This document shows positions 21,068 through 34,579 of a stretch of DNA of 58,836 nucleotides, one piece after another. Both the position numbers and the translations under genes were made by a program. The stretch spans positions 1 to 58,836 of the forward strand of contig CAJVPJ010000043.1 of NCBI GenBank assembly GCA_910592205.1, in the 5' to 3' direction. The DNA comes from Paraglomus occultum (lineage: Eukaryota > Glomeromycota > Glomeromycetes > Paraglomerales > Paraglomeraceae). The notes below the pieces were generated by a model. The model was given only the letters and a program-made list of their open reading frames with translations. It had not been told where the DNA came from and did not search any database. Position 1 is the first letter of the stretch, and every line of letters begins with the position of its first letter.

Positions 21068-24000
21068 TAGGGATTGACCGTAATCATTTGAAAACGTCTG
21101 GCAACGATGATATTGTGTCGTGTGTTTACGAAAACATAAAACAGTACCACAATGCAAAACCAAAACAACCTTTGATATAATTATTGCAGATAAATAGTAA
21201 CAATTCTACTAATCTGTCATAGTTTTTTTAAGGCATCTTACCCTAAAGTTCAGTCAAAAATGTTCTTTAATTTAGCTTTTGTATGTGGTATTATAATGAT
21301 GATTAGACTTATGTATAAGCAATATTTCACAAACAAGTTATTTGTTGAGCTTTATTACAAAGCTATATTCGATAAATAATTTCCTTCTAACGACGCGCTG
21401 ATGATTCCACGATATAAGTCGACCCGAAAAATTTACAGAGTTTTGAATGCAATTTTTGTTTCCTTATGTTCACTTACCGTGTCCTTCTTAAGTTTCCTAC
21501 AAATGGGAATAGCTATTTCAATTTCTTACGTTTTTAAGCACATGTGATCTTAGTTTTTATTTTCAAAAAAGAAGTCATTAAAACGTCAATATGCTCTAAA
21601 GTTTGGTAATTCAGAAATGGTCATTGAATTGTTAAAGTAATAAATAAACTCTGCGTTGATTTTTCTAAACAACACGCGGATACATGTATTATACGAGATA
21701 ATCTTCCACTTTCTGAGCATTTCATGCGTGATATCCCATATCCGTGCATGTATCAAGATATAAAAATACCTACTCGCGTAGCTAACATAACGCTTACCTT
21801 TGAAAAGTTTAAATGTGTTATTACTAATAAATTGACGATTGTTAGGAAGCGTATACTTTTGCCACGAATGTCTATTTTTTTATGTCATATATCCTTGGTG
21901 GGATCGTTATTGCCGATGTGTTTAGAATCCACGTTTGTGAATTAGCGCCATTTCTGCATTTTTTGACGAGTTCGACGTAACCCTGCAAATTTTCGGGTGA
22001 TTATTAATACGGATGACTGACAATGGTCGTCATTATTAATAATTCGTAATTATCGGACCGATGGAAATGCATAATTTGGAACGTGTAACTCGATTGGTTT
22101 GCAATCTAGATTGGACCAGAATAGTCGTTAAAGTTCGGTTCGATGTCACATGATCAATTTGTGACCCAGAATAAGACAAGTAGTGTTTGAACTTTAAGCC
22201 GAGTTAGCGCAACAATTAATGTAAACAACGTGTGATAATGTTTATATCATTAACCCCGTGTAAACATGGGTGGGGGGAAAAGGTTTTTTTTTTTTCTTAA
22301 CATCACATTAACATTTGTGGTACACTTCAATTTTAATAATAAGAACAAAGCTACTACCAATTGTTGTTGAAGCATTAGTCATTGTGTAGCGTATTGCTGA
22401 TGGCGCTATTACTAAGACTGCGGCTGTGTCAATGTACTACAAGAAGGGCTCAACCGCATTTGCGAATAAAAATACAAGGTTCTTGTTTCGTATAGTCCTG
22501 TAATGTTATACCCCTTTCTTATCGTTCAAGTATTTGAAGTTATCGTAAATGTCCTTGTTCACCTTGTTTCTATCCCATAGACTATCATAGATAGTGGTTT
22601 ACTTGACAATTTTTCATCTCAGGCGCGTCTCTCTTGGCGTGAGTGAGAGGATCGTCACATGTTGGTTTTGGCCATTCTTAATCAGCCATAGCCCAACCAA
22701 TGAACAATTTGGAAGGGGATGGTTATTGTTTTTTTTACGAATGTCGCAATAGAAGAAGCGACCCATAATCGGAAACGGAAACATCCCATCGACCAAGAAA
22801 CCCTTATTTGATCTACGCCATTGAAATCTTGTTATCGAGGACAGCAAGCAAGTGTATCAGGGTTAACTAAATTAATACATCCATATGCCAACAAAAAAGA
22901 GCACGCAAATGGCAATATCCGTTTGATATTGACTGGTCATATTATTGTATCAAGTTTTTTTGCTCGCCGTTTTAACCAATATTTGACGGATACCATACAG
23001 TGAACGACATGTTAGATATGCAGACATTGTCTGGGTTATCAAAGATGTGCTCGTTGTGTTGGACCCCTGATGATTATTAATGAACCCTTTGTAAAGGAAC
23101 GAACATCATTCAGAAACGTCGAATGCGTAATCGCCAAATTGCGTAACTATTTGCAACATCTGCTACCTTTCACGCTGTTGTTTATCGCGATTATCATTTG
23201 TCACTATTACGTCTTACCCTAGATTCACCATTTGATCTGTGCTCAATGCATATCATTGACATCCATTCTGAATTCGTTAATAATGTTGTGTTTCATTCCT
23301 TGCATCAGATGAAGGCACGAGGACATGATAAACATGGATTTGTTCGGAGGTTCGATTAGAATACGGTTAGGTAGCTTTAGTTGCATTAAATGAAAGCATA
23401 ATGACGAGTGGGGGAAAAGATTAGACATTCGGAAGTTTTACACAGCAGTAGCGTACATGCAATTTTCCCTGTGATTGTTCTTTGGCCTGCCCCTCATTAA
23501 TGTGTTGATCATGTAGAATCTCATTTAATACCAAGTATCAGTGTGCATGTGTCAATGCTACTATCAAACCCTGTTCATTGGGCATTGAAGAAACCCCCTC
23601 TTGACAGTGTTAGCGAAACAAAGACATTGTTATTCTAGCACCAGACCCGACAATAGCCAACAGGAATGGGTTTTGATTTCTGCTGGAGATAAGGAACGGG
23701 GGCATATTAGAATAGGCATTCCGGGGGGGGGGGGGAAGGAAGCCATATTTGTATCTGGTAACGTCAAATGTGGGAATAATGGGATCTCTTGTCGATCAGC
23801 CTATCCTTTGCTATCATGAACCAATTAATGAAAGTGCTGAGCCTTAAGCGTCAAAGGATTGCGCCCCTTTTCCCCTTCCTTTTCCCTTTCCCCTTCCCCT
23901 TTCCCTCTCCCTTTCCGAACTGCGAATAAAGATTATGACAATAAGTTTGGATATCGGAATATCTAATTTTGAAAAAAAAAAAATATGTATATTTTTAATG

Positions 24001-26231
24001 CAATGAAGATAAAGTTTGCATCGCCTCAGTAGCAAAACATGGCATAATGTAACGTAACAAACAGTAAATTAGGATGTTTGAGATATATTACAGAATATGT
24101 AGCACACAAGCTTTTTAGTGTAAAAAATATATATTCTAATATGCACAAATCTTTATATCATTCCTAAAATGCCCGTTGTGCCGGTATACTCTCGAAAAGC
24201 GTCCCGTCAGCCATAAACTAATTAGTATGCTTCAAAAAGAAAACCTTGACACCCACAGAGAAACTTTCAGGGGTTTGCTTATTAAACGTCTTACACCAAT
24301 ATTCGTTAAGGTTTTATCAATAACGGTCTTGTATAATACCTGTCAAGGTCATTACTCATTTTTTGTTGCAGCCATTGACTTTATTCGCTCTACAAAAACG
24401 TCAGCTTCGATAGTCTTGTCATTTAATCATAGACAATATTTGGCATTGTTCGACATTGTTTAATCCAATCCGTATCCATGATATTAGGGAACAACCAATT
24501 CAACAGATAAAGGAACAACTCCGTTATGTCGATTTCCTCCTCCCTTTTAAAGCTAGTTCACCAAGTTAATTTCAACTTGAAATATGGTAATGATTTTCAT
24601 TAAAATGTTTTTTGTTGTCAATTATTTTCCCTAGCAAACACCACATACTGCCAAGCATAAATCTCCGCAACAAAGCATATGTAAATTCCATTAAGAATGG
24701 CTTTTGTTTACAAGCCATGACGTCTTTCTTGACCAATAATAAAACTCGACAACGTTTGGTGTTGTTTTTGCCTTGCATATATATCGGTCTGTGACCCCCG
24801 ATCTGGGCGTTTTCACGTCGTTTTGATTGGATGTTATTTGGGCGCAGCAGGTTAGTAGTAAAGAGATTGATACAGTGCTACTGTCATTACGGAATGTCGT
24901 CATAAATACCCTGTTTTAGTTTACGGAAAATTTTCCTGGAACATCTTTTTTTATGCATTAGTGTCGTAAATACTTCGGCCGGTGGCTGCACATAGATACA
25001 TTTTGGCATATGATTTTGGGCTTACTTTATCGGCAAATAAAATTCATTGGGAAGTTTAGTTGTCCTAAAGGAGTAATTGGGTGATGGGAAATAAACAAGT
25101 CAGGGAACCTGAGGCATAGGTTGAAAGGCAACAGGGCTAATCAATTATAATAACATAAACAAACAAACATGGAATAGGCAGAAGACGCAAACTGCCAGAG
25201 GCAGAAAAAATAAAGCAGTTCTTTTTTATCTGACGCTTTTGTAATTCATAGTACCTATATACAGTAGTGATTTCCGAATGTAGTACAATACAATATATTG
25301 TCGCAAATGTTCGGGTAGGTTTTTATTATCGATAACAATGAATGAATTGCTGAACGGCAAATCGATAGAGTTGGAACAATTCCAGTACAAGTAGTAATTA
25401 ACGTGTAAATAAGAGATTCTATTGGCAAGATCTTGTATTTAATCTGCTAACCGGTGACATAAAAAGGGTTCACAACAGCAATTGTATACTAATTGTTTGT
25501 GTATATCATGCAAATTATTTATTGCCCGTAACTTTATAGGATTGAGCAATAAACAAAAAAAAAGCCCTTCTTGCCTTTCGGTTCTATTTATAATGTTTAT
25601 GCTAATCGAATTCGAAAGAATGATAGTGCCAGTGTGTTCTGGTTAGTGTTAGCCTTATTAATATCTGTATTTATATATATTTACCCTACAAGCCGCTTTC
25701 ATGCCACACTTCTTGTCTTGGTATGCAGCCTGTATGTTTTTTCATTGAATGCGCGTGATCTCACTATATATGATCAACATATTTAATTATACAACCTGTG
25801 TATTTTATAATTTATAAAAGCGTATAATTTCAAATGCACGAAACCCCAGACCCAACCACACACTGATTATTAAAATAAAAAAAAACCCATTCTCCCTAAT
25901 TCTTGTCAACCCACCGACGCTCCGTCATCAGACAGTCACCTTTAGAATATACCCTGATCATTCAATAACCAAATAAGCATTTTCCCTCACCAAAAAAAAC
26001 CACATCAGACATTGCCCGCTAGCTAAATCATTTTTCGCAATTCTCACCCTCAACAGGTTTTCACCAACTCGTAATTTCCTTCATATCTCTAACAAACACA
26101 CTCACAACCCAAAAAAATACACTTCTAATCCCTCTCCTCACGCGTCCACCACAATTTTTACTCGAGCCATTCAGGTCTTTGCATTCGACACTCTTGACAA
26201 GCGACAATATAAAAAGACTTTGTAACCTACC
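21068..26231. other. Gene desert upstream of white collar-1
   Basis: About 5.1 kb with no supportable gene. The first ~120 bp (about 21080-21190) look like a further scrap of the transposase family, resembling 18600-18700. There is a 13-G run at 23723-23735 and a 53-nt pure C/T tract at 23864-23916. Other small open frames have no family resemblance. The last ~370 bp (from about 25860) are C-rich on the plus strand and probably form the WC-1 promoter and leader. Confidence 0.55.
23864..23916. repeat. Polypyrimidine tract (C/T only)
   Basis: Fifty-three consecutive C/T bases built of CCCTTT-like units; the complementary strand is pure purine. It stands out in AT-rich surroundings. Confidence 0.85.
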
Positions 26232-29200
26232 ATGAGTTACCCAGATCCCGACGACTATCTCGAGAGCTTTTTATCAGCGCAAGCGCCCGCAAATACCTCT
26301 CAGCAAGACACTAGCGGATATATAGCCACAGGTCCGCAAATAAACCCTGTCGGGACTGCGTCATATTCCACGATTCCTATTAATTTCAATGCACCGTCGA
26401 TATTCGCAAGTAATACATTGTAAGTAGATAAATCAGTCCGCCATGCTCTCACATCCGAAAAATCATAATTGATATCCGATATGCGCAATCGATTGGCGAC
26501 ATATGCGTCTCACGTCCATCGGGCACTTTACAATAACCCCTCCCTTATATCCCCGTTTAATATTCTTGTTTTCGTGATTCTTTGTATCCTAATAATATAA
26601 CGCTACATGATGCTTTCACATTCATTCAGGCGCACGCCCCTCCAACCTCAGACTCAAGATCCATCTCTATTCACCAAACCTCACCAAATACAACAGCAAG
26701 AACAGCAGACACCGTCACCTTACGATATATCCAATGTCGCTTCATCCATGGATTCGTTCTTTGGCTTGAGCAATGTCATTGGCGGTGGCGCGGGAATACC
26801 CAATATGTTCAACTCGGCTGGATCCGCTGTTCCTACGGAATCTGTACTGCCAACGGCAACGCCCGGTCTAACGCCTTCTTTAGCGCCTCCTTTATTGGGA
26901 CCATCCCTCCCGCCCGGTGAGTATCCCCAAAAATGTCTGAGATCAGTATTAATGGGACGGGTGGCTTGGCTGAGTGGGAGTGGGAATGGGAATGGAAATA
27001 GTTGGGGAGGGAGTGGGGGAGGGAGTGAGTGAGTGAGACATGAAAATAGTATTATTACTGGGAATACGTTAAATTTGTGCGCGCGTTTTTTTCGTTCCGT
27101 ATAGCAGATAGGAAAAAAAAATTAATCTTGCGATTGCCAGACTCTTACTCGATCTTTTTAAATGCATATAGGAACGGCCGGAGTAACGCCAAACTTTCCC
27201 GGTTTATACTCAAGTACAGGATTTGATATGCTTGGTATACTGGTAACTAATCTCGACGATTCTCTACGTTTGTACTCAACGACGCGAACTTAACCCTTTC
27301 ATCATATATCTACAGGCTCGCGTTGCAAACAGACCAAACCCACAAATTAATATTGGTCCAGTCGACATGAGCTGTTCATTCCTAGTCGGTGAGAACCCAT
27401 GTTTACCATTCCCGATCTATCATGTTTTTGCTTTTCGCCAGGAAAAAAAAAGGGGGGGGGACGCTCGTGAATTTCGTTGTCGCCATCTTACCGTTAAATC
27501 TAACTGCTTTTTTACCGTGTTTCCTAACAGTTGACGCTCGAAAGTATGACTTTCCAATCATATATGCTAGTTATACTTTCGAAAAGTTGACCGGATATTC
27601 AAATTCAGAAATCATCGGTCGTAATTGTCGATTCCTACAAGCTCCAGATGGCCGCGTTGCCTTGGGTTCAAGACGTAGATATACGGATAATAACGCCGTG
27701 TATCATCTGAAGAGCCATATGGTGTCCGGAAAGGAATGTCAGGCATCGATAATTAATTACCGTAAAGGTGGTCAGGTTTGTGTCGAAGTTCTGCGAGACG
27801 TGGTTTGTTCTACTAGACTTTATGCTTATTCAATTGTTTGCCTTTTTATAGGCTTTTATTAACTTGGTCACTGTTATTCCGATCACTTGGGATGGCCCGG
27901 ATATCGCGTTCTTTGTTGGGTTCCAAGTGGTATGTATTGCTATGTCGGGCCCAAGGTTGATTGTGTAATACTAATAGTTGACGTTTAGTCGTCGGCGTTC
28001 TTCCTCTGGTTGTATAGAGATATTGCTTGTTTTAATGACACGAATGATGTCATTTTTTCCTTTCTTACATCTGTTAACCACGCGTTTTAATTTTAACGAT
28101 AAAGGACCTCGTGGAACAGCCGAACGCAATTCTCGAAAAAATGAAAGACGGCACGTATGTAGTCAATTATCAACTAATGAACTTGACTGCATACGTACCG
28201 CCAGCATCGTTCATGAACCCTCCTGAAGGCGTAGACGACTACTTCCGAGATGTGACAAATACATCAATGCCGTTTCCCGCCACTGCTGAAGTCTATGATC
28301 TCATTGGTGATAACGCAGATATCGAAGTCAGCAGGCGGATATGGAACAAGACTCTCCTTGAACAATCCGATGACTTTATTCACGTTTTATCGCTCAAAGG
28401 TATTTTTCTCTACTGCTCACCGAGCTGCAGGCAAATGTTGGAATACGAACCGGAAGAATTGGTTGGCAAATCGCTATCAACAATATGTCACCCAAGCGAT
28501 ATTGTACCAGTCATGCGAGAACTCAAAGAATCATCTAATGGAGTCGAGGCAGTAAACCTTGTCTACCGAGTTCGCCGTAAAAACAGTGGATACATATGGT
28601 TAGAAGCACTTGGAAAGCTACACATTGAACAAGGCAAAGGACGTAAATGCGTTATTTTATCAGCTCGCGAACGTCAAGTTTATAAGCTCCAGTGGAAAGA
28701 CTTGCAGGCAGCTGGTGGAATATCAGATCACGAATTCTGGTCTAAACTTTCTCCTGAAGGCATGTACCTGTACGCTTCCTCAACTTGTCAAGGCATCCTC
28801 GGCTGCTCTATGGAGGAATTAGTAGGCACATCTTTATATCAATTGGTCAAATCAGATCGAACGACGGATATCACTCGATCGCTTAGTCAGGCGAAAAGTG
28901 GCTCGGTCGTTAGCCTGAGACATCATATTCAGAAAAAGAATGGACAATTTGTTGAGATCGTTTCGACATTTTACCCTGGCGATCTAAGTGGCAACGGAAA
29001 AGCATCGTTTATTATATGTCAGAGTAAATTGATTGCGACGGAACAGAGACGACGGTCATCCGCTGGATCACCGCCGTCGGATAGTGGGTCGTCTTCTGGA
29101 GGATCTACGCCGAGGCAATCTGCACATTTGAAAGGCATCTCGATTGAACATATGCCTGAAGATAATATATTTGAGGAATTGGAGGTTGCTAGAGGCACTA

Positions 29201-29319
29201 GTTGGCAATATGAGTTGCACCAAATGAGGTTGACTAATAAGCGATTAAGGGAAGAACTCGAGTCTATCAAACAGGCTAGGAGGAGAAGGGTACGAATATG
29301 TGATTTTTGTGTTTACTAG
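26232..29319 (+). CDS. wc-1: White collar-1 family blue-light receptor, GATA finger apparently truncated
   Basis: LOV/PAS photoreceptor and transcription regulator that acts with WC-2 in fungi. Exons 26232-26419, 26630-26916, 27172-27242, 27316-27388, 27531-27775, 27852-27929 and 28105-29319 join in phase to 718 residues. Order: low-complexity N-terminus (Gln/Pro/Ser), then the LOV domain from FDMLGILARVANRPNPQI, with the flavin-adduct motif GRNCRFLQAP (Cys about residue 239) and the WC-1-type insertion loop before GGQAFINLVTVIPITWDG. PAS B starts near residue 398 and PAS C runs about 523-606. A Ser/Gly linker, a coiled coil (LTNKRLREELESIKQ) and a basic RRRR cluster follow. The frame then reads VRICDFCVY and stops, where relatives have a full GATA zinc finger. 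A GT at 29290 could splice to 29413, but that frame also stops at 29436. Confidence 0.94.
27004..27023 (+). other. G-quadruplex-type motif in WC-1 intron 2
   Basis: GGGG-A-GGG-AGT-GGGGG-A-GGG on the coding strand inside the 255-nt intron 26917-27171, preceded by further GGG runs from 26975. It fits the G3+N1-7 pattern. Confidence 0.7.
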
Positions 29320-32300
29320 ATACTATGTGTTTTTAAAATTGAGGAATACGCGTTAACAGCTCTTTATTCTTTCCGTTTCGTACATATGTTACCAATTCGA
29401 TATATAGTTTAGGAAACGAAATCAGTCGTCCAGTAAGGTAGGTTTTAATTAATCCGTATGCAGTTTGCGTTATAAGGCTGAACAATTCACGCGCTTTAAA
29501 TGTTATATTTGCTGTTTTGATTAACGTCTCGTTGAAATCGACATATTCACCAACTGACGCCTACCTTTTCCTTCATACCTTTAGAGTACACAGAACCGGT
29601 GAAAACTAAAGTCTTGCGGTATCTCCTTTATGCGCATCCGTTTCCAACGGCAGCAATCAAAAAAATTATCATTTGCATATATTTTATTTTTATATATTTC
29701 TGTTTTTCATCAATCGGGACGATATTTATGTCATGATTGGGGTACTTGTTGATTATGGATTCTTACACTACTTTTCTTTATTAATTCTTCCATTTTATAT
29801 ATTTATTGGTAATATATATATATACATACATACAATATTTTTATTCAAGACGAGAAAAATGGTCGTTCTCGTCAAAGAAATAGCATAACGTAATGCAATG
29901 CGTTGTGCATGTATAGTTTCCTTATTTTTGCTGTAAATTTTTCCTACCCACCTTTCCCGTCGAGTCATTGATGGTTATTCCAACTCAAAGGGAATTTTTG
30001 ATAGATAATATTCAAGGAAGAAACATGTTTCCGTTATTTGTGATTAGAATACTTTGTTGTTTAGAATATTGCGTTTCTCGTACAATAAAGTAAAGTAGTT
30101 GCTGTACATGTCATTTGCAGAGAGAATCTTTTTATATTTGATAACCAACAATCGTCTTGTCTCTAAAATCACGCTTTCTGTCCAAAGATCGTTATCGCGT
30201 CGTGGGTAAGGCACGTGACATTGGTTCTTGACCAATATGTAAGTTGATTGGCACGTTTTTTTCAATTTTTGGGAGAAACAAACATAATAATAAAGGAAAG
30301 CACTCGATCAAATATTTATCCTCAAATATTACTTTGAGACAGTAAGAATGAAGATTTGGCGTTCACTGCCTGCAACAAACCAACAATAATATTAATTTAA
30401 ATTGACAGAATCTTGTGTAGCAGCCACGATTTCTTATTGTGGATTATGATTGGCTCTTACTCAGGCGGTTTGATCCGGCTTTTATCTAAAATTGAATGAA
30501 CAAAGACGAATTTCTCAAGTGGTTCTTCTTTTTTCATCTAATAAGTTTTGGTAGTCTAAAAAAAGATTATCTCTGTCAGCCCACTCTGATGTGAATTCGG
30601 GATTTCCGTGTAGTGAAGATATCTCAGTAAAGGTATCGCGTTTGGCTAAAAGCTTAGCCGGTTATCATTCTAGCCGAAACAATCTCGTTCAATTGAACAA
30701 CATAAATGTATCTGTAAAATTATTTCGTCTTATCTTGTTAGAAAACATAATTCGTCCGGGTAAAAATGGTAATGACGTAATTTCGCTCGGTTTAATATCC
30801 AGCATGACGACACGATGTTAGAGCGATGTCCTTGAATAAGATCAATGGGGTTATGGTGAAGATATAGAAAGCAAACCTATTGCCTTGGTGTTATTCTGAT
30901 GGTATTCAAATAGTAATTATGAAAGCTTAGTATTAGGTCGGTTTGTGAATTTCTTTATTTGAAAACAATCTGTGAGATTAATCAGAATGTATGCCAGAGG
31001 AGAACTACCAATTGTCTTAGCATTCACTATCCATCGCAGAAATAATAAAAAGGGCAGACTTTTGATTCCATCACAACGTTCCAAAGATAAAGAGCTATAG
31101 TAATACACGTAGTCTTAACATTAGTTGTGCGCAATAAATGATATTTCTCAAGATGACTCTATAAAATACCCCAATATTAACACAAAATTACATTCGGGAT
31201 ATTTCCAGATTAAAAAGTCAAACAAGTAATGTCCATTATTTATAAATTATATGGGCATATCAGACAATCAAATGGCATATGTGGCTAAAAATACAGCGTG
31301 ATGCTAACACTAAGTATTGATAGCATTTGGGAAGGATTTGTCTTAATAACCCAACTTTGGCTCATTGACAACCTACTATAAAATTAATTTCCGTTGTAGT
31401 TTAAGTGTGTACCATAAATTTTACTCAAGTTGTTATTACGATTACAACGTGTTTCGTATAAGGCTATTTCTATTACTATGTAAAAGCAATTTATATTTGC
31501 TATTATTACGTACTATAGCCAAAAATTACTGCACTATTAAAAGTAAAATTTGAAAACCATCCTTAACGTTGACAATGTTGACTTTGTCATCCTCGCCACT
31601 GAACAACTGGAGAGCATTTCCAAAGTTTTTGAATTTGAGCGAAATTTTATTCTCTTTGTTAACAGCGAAACTATCCTAATTTTGGCAGCAGTAAGAACAA
31701 TGAGTGATGTAAAAGAAGCGGTATAAACCGTATACTGTACAAGTTTAGATACAAACAGTATCCGCATTCAAAGAAAAACAAGGGATCCATAAGCTTTTAA
31801 AACTAATAATATGATAATACTTGATAAAAATAATAACTACCATAAATTTACCCAACACTGAACTTTATTTTACAATATAATTCGTACAATTCACGACGGT
31901 TTTTTATCCTGAATATCAAATACCATCATTGCGCCTTATTTGACAAATATTACTTCAGAATATGGAACGTGAACATTTGTGTTCAATCGTAACTGTACAA
32001 TTTGTGTTGCTCAATCAAATTGCTTAATTTGTCTACCATAAACTTTTTCTTTTATGGGGAAAACTAGAAATTAAATTCAATTTTATGAATGAAGCTAGAA
32101 ATGTATAGAAATTAAATTCAATCTACCTTTGCTAGCATACGACAAAAAATGTTCAACTTTTAACAAAGAAATTGTTAAAACAGAAGAGTCGTGTGCTGTT
32201 CTTGGAGAGACTAAGGAGTTGTCATTGCCTACCAATCGGATAATACTTTGGATGATGGATACATTATCGGTCTTTTAATACTGCAGTGTGAGATTTTGGT

Positions 32301-33822
32301 AATTCTCATTTGATAGAATTATTAATAAATATCAAACATTTGGAACCATGCGTAACACAATCAGTTATTAGTCTAAATGTTTAATTTTATCCGTTACTTC
32401 TTTCATATTTTGTTTTTCATATTGACAAACGTGCTGTCTCTACAAAAAGGCATGCTCGGGAAAAGAATAGCCGTACGACGGTTAACTGGTGAAATTAAAA
32501 ATCGGAAAATTGATTGAAGTAATGAACGAAAGTGGTTGTAATTTTGGAATGACAATGACAGTAGCGCAATGTGTACCGGTCGTACAGCGAATAGACGTTA
32601 TTTAAGAGACAAATATGTCATCCAATTATTATGATTTATTAAACACGTAGGCAGTTGTTTCTATATTATGTTCATACAAACAATACGTAAATTGGTAGTT
32701 ACCAATCCAGTTATGCCAATTTGGAGACACCAGTTTCTTGCGCAATATAAATACATAAAATTATTCGCGAAACGCACAGCAACTTAATTGGAAATAGAGT
32801 TTCATCTGTCCCCTTGTCATTGGACCGTGGTAAAATTATTCTCACTAGAATAATGAAAGCTACTGGAAGACGTATTGGGGAAACTGGTATGACCAACAAG
32901 CATAATTTTTTTCCGTGGCACTTATAGAAAGACATTTGAAAATCGTTATTGATAACCAATCACATGTAAGTTGCATGCAGATCGGAATTTAACCTGCATA
33001 ATTTTTATGAAACATTCCAAGTGAATGAGTTTAATTTTGCTTCTCGTATTTACTGACATTATTATGAATTTCGAAAATTTTCTATAGTAAGTTCAAAGCA
33101 AACGTATGAAATTTGTGTATTTTCACTCCTTGTTATCGAAATTAATTGTGCTGTACCCAAGCATTTATTAACGTTATCTTATTGCAAGGCGAGATGTCCC
33201 ATCCGATGAATTGGGGAGAAATTATGGCAAATAGCAAACAGGCTTACGTAAGATACCACAGAAAACCAGATAATTTAATTCCAGAAAACTTCCAACCAAG
33301 AATTGATACCACCTTACTATAACTTGAGTTTGACGTAACGATTCAGCTATTTGTATCTATCGTCTTTTCAACAAAATTAGTATAATTATAGCCAGGAATA
33401 ATTGGTCGGTTAAAACTTGAGATTTTCGAGTATTGCGTAAAACAGTCAATAAAAATATATGAATTCTTGAAACCGATATGTTTATTTAAGAAGGGGGAAA
33501 CCCCGATACATTAACATCTCCTAACAGTCGATTACGAGGTAATGGTTGGTTGTTATTCTGTCGTGATCCCTCCTGCAGTTGCGCCGTAAATCGGGTAGAC
33601 GATTTGCCGCATTGAAGGACATATAGAGCTTCTTAAATATAATGTTTTTAGAGATTGATTTAATCTGGCTTCTCATATTCAGAAGGTGTCGTCCCCTCGA
33701 ATAGGATGAACGAAGAGATCGTCATACGCAGCACGACAGTTTTTGATGTGCGGAGAAAGGGAGAGTTTATGTATTTGTTACCTAAATACTTAAAGTACAA
33801 CCTATCATATCGGATAATTACA

Positions 33823-33828
33823 CACGTG
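33823..33828. promoter_or_regulatory. CACGTG box, distal
   Basis: Palindromic E-box about 750 bp upstream of the phosphate transporter start. CACGTG is the core site of Pho4-type bHLH regulators of phosphate genes in yeasts. Function here is inference. Confidence 0.35.
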
Positions 33829-34173
33829 AATATATGTCAAAAATGGATTGGTTGCATCGAATTAGAGCTTCTTTTTCTATGATCGTCATGAGGTTAAAAT
33901 ATACACCATTAGATTATTTATACTATGCATACATTTGGGCTCTGTTCACCAATACTATTATGCTTCTCTCTTAGAATTTCTGTTGACAAAAGTGTGAGGA
34001 GGGTGTGATGTGAGGTTAGTAATCAGTATGAAATTAGTGTATTTACCTATTTACCCTTCGAAGTGAATATGACGTTTGCTCGATAGCCAGTACTGAATAC
34101 TAATTACTGGTCGGAAAATATAATGTTTATTGCTGGCAAGTTCTGTAATATATAACTGCCAATTTGGGTGAAA

Positions 34174-34179
34174 CACGTG
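34174..34179. promoter_or_regulatory. CACGTG box, proximal
   Basis: Second CACGTG about 400 bp upstream of the transporter start codon, in context AACACGTGCAAAG. Candidate Pho4-like site. Confidence 0.4.
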
Positions 34180-34491
34180 CAAAGACTATTGCTCATCATT
34201 ACTATTGCCAAGTCGAAGGGGAAAAATTGTCTCACCTTACACATTCGATCTAGAACCCAATGCACATAATATATTTCATCACCATATATTTATTTTAACG
34301 TTAATATTTGTGTGGCAGTAATGTATTTACTAATATGTATATATACGCTTGGATGTTCCCCTAGATATTTATGTATTAACAGAATGAAAATGAAAGGGAT
34401 CTGAAAAGATCACTGTCTTGAACTGACCCTAGTCATAACAAATCGATTAATCGTGAGATTCTAAAAGAAAGCATACCAATCGTAATAGTTA

Positions 34492-34499
34492 TATATAAA
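34492..34499 (+). promoter_or_regulatory. TATA-like element of the phosphate transporter
   Basis: TATATAAA about 80 bp before the ATG, followed by a (CAAA)n leader tract. Confidence 0.4.
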
Positions 34500-34579
34500 C
34501 AAACAAACAAACAACTACCCTAAACAAATCTAACTATAGTCTATACAACAAATTCACTTTCCCTCAACAACATATTTAA

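Larger units (their letters stand above)
29437..34491. other. Gene desert between WC-1 and the phosphate transporter
   Basis: About 5 kb, AT-rich. Some TA/CATA microsatellite near 29815-29835. No gene, tRNA or clear transposon end recognised. The transporter promoter lies at the right end. Confidence 0.5.

Noticed and set aside
24176-24463. 95-codon plus-strand frame in the desert
   Set aside because: No ATG start in good context, no splice partner, no recognisable domain and low-complexity surroundings; within chance expectation for this length of AT-rich DNA.
29673-29888. 71-codon hydrophobic frame after WC-1
   Set aside because: Composition is explained by T-rich and TA-repeat DNA; no start context and no relation to a GATA finger.
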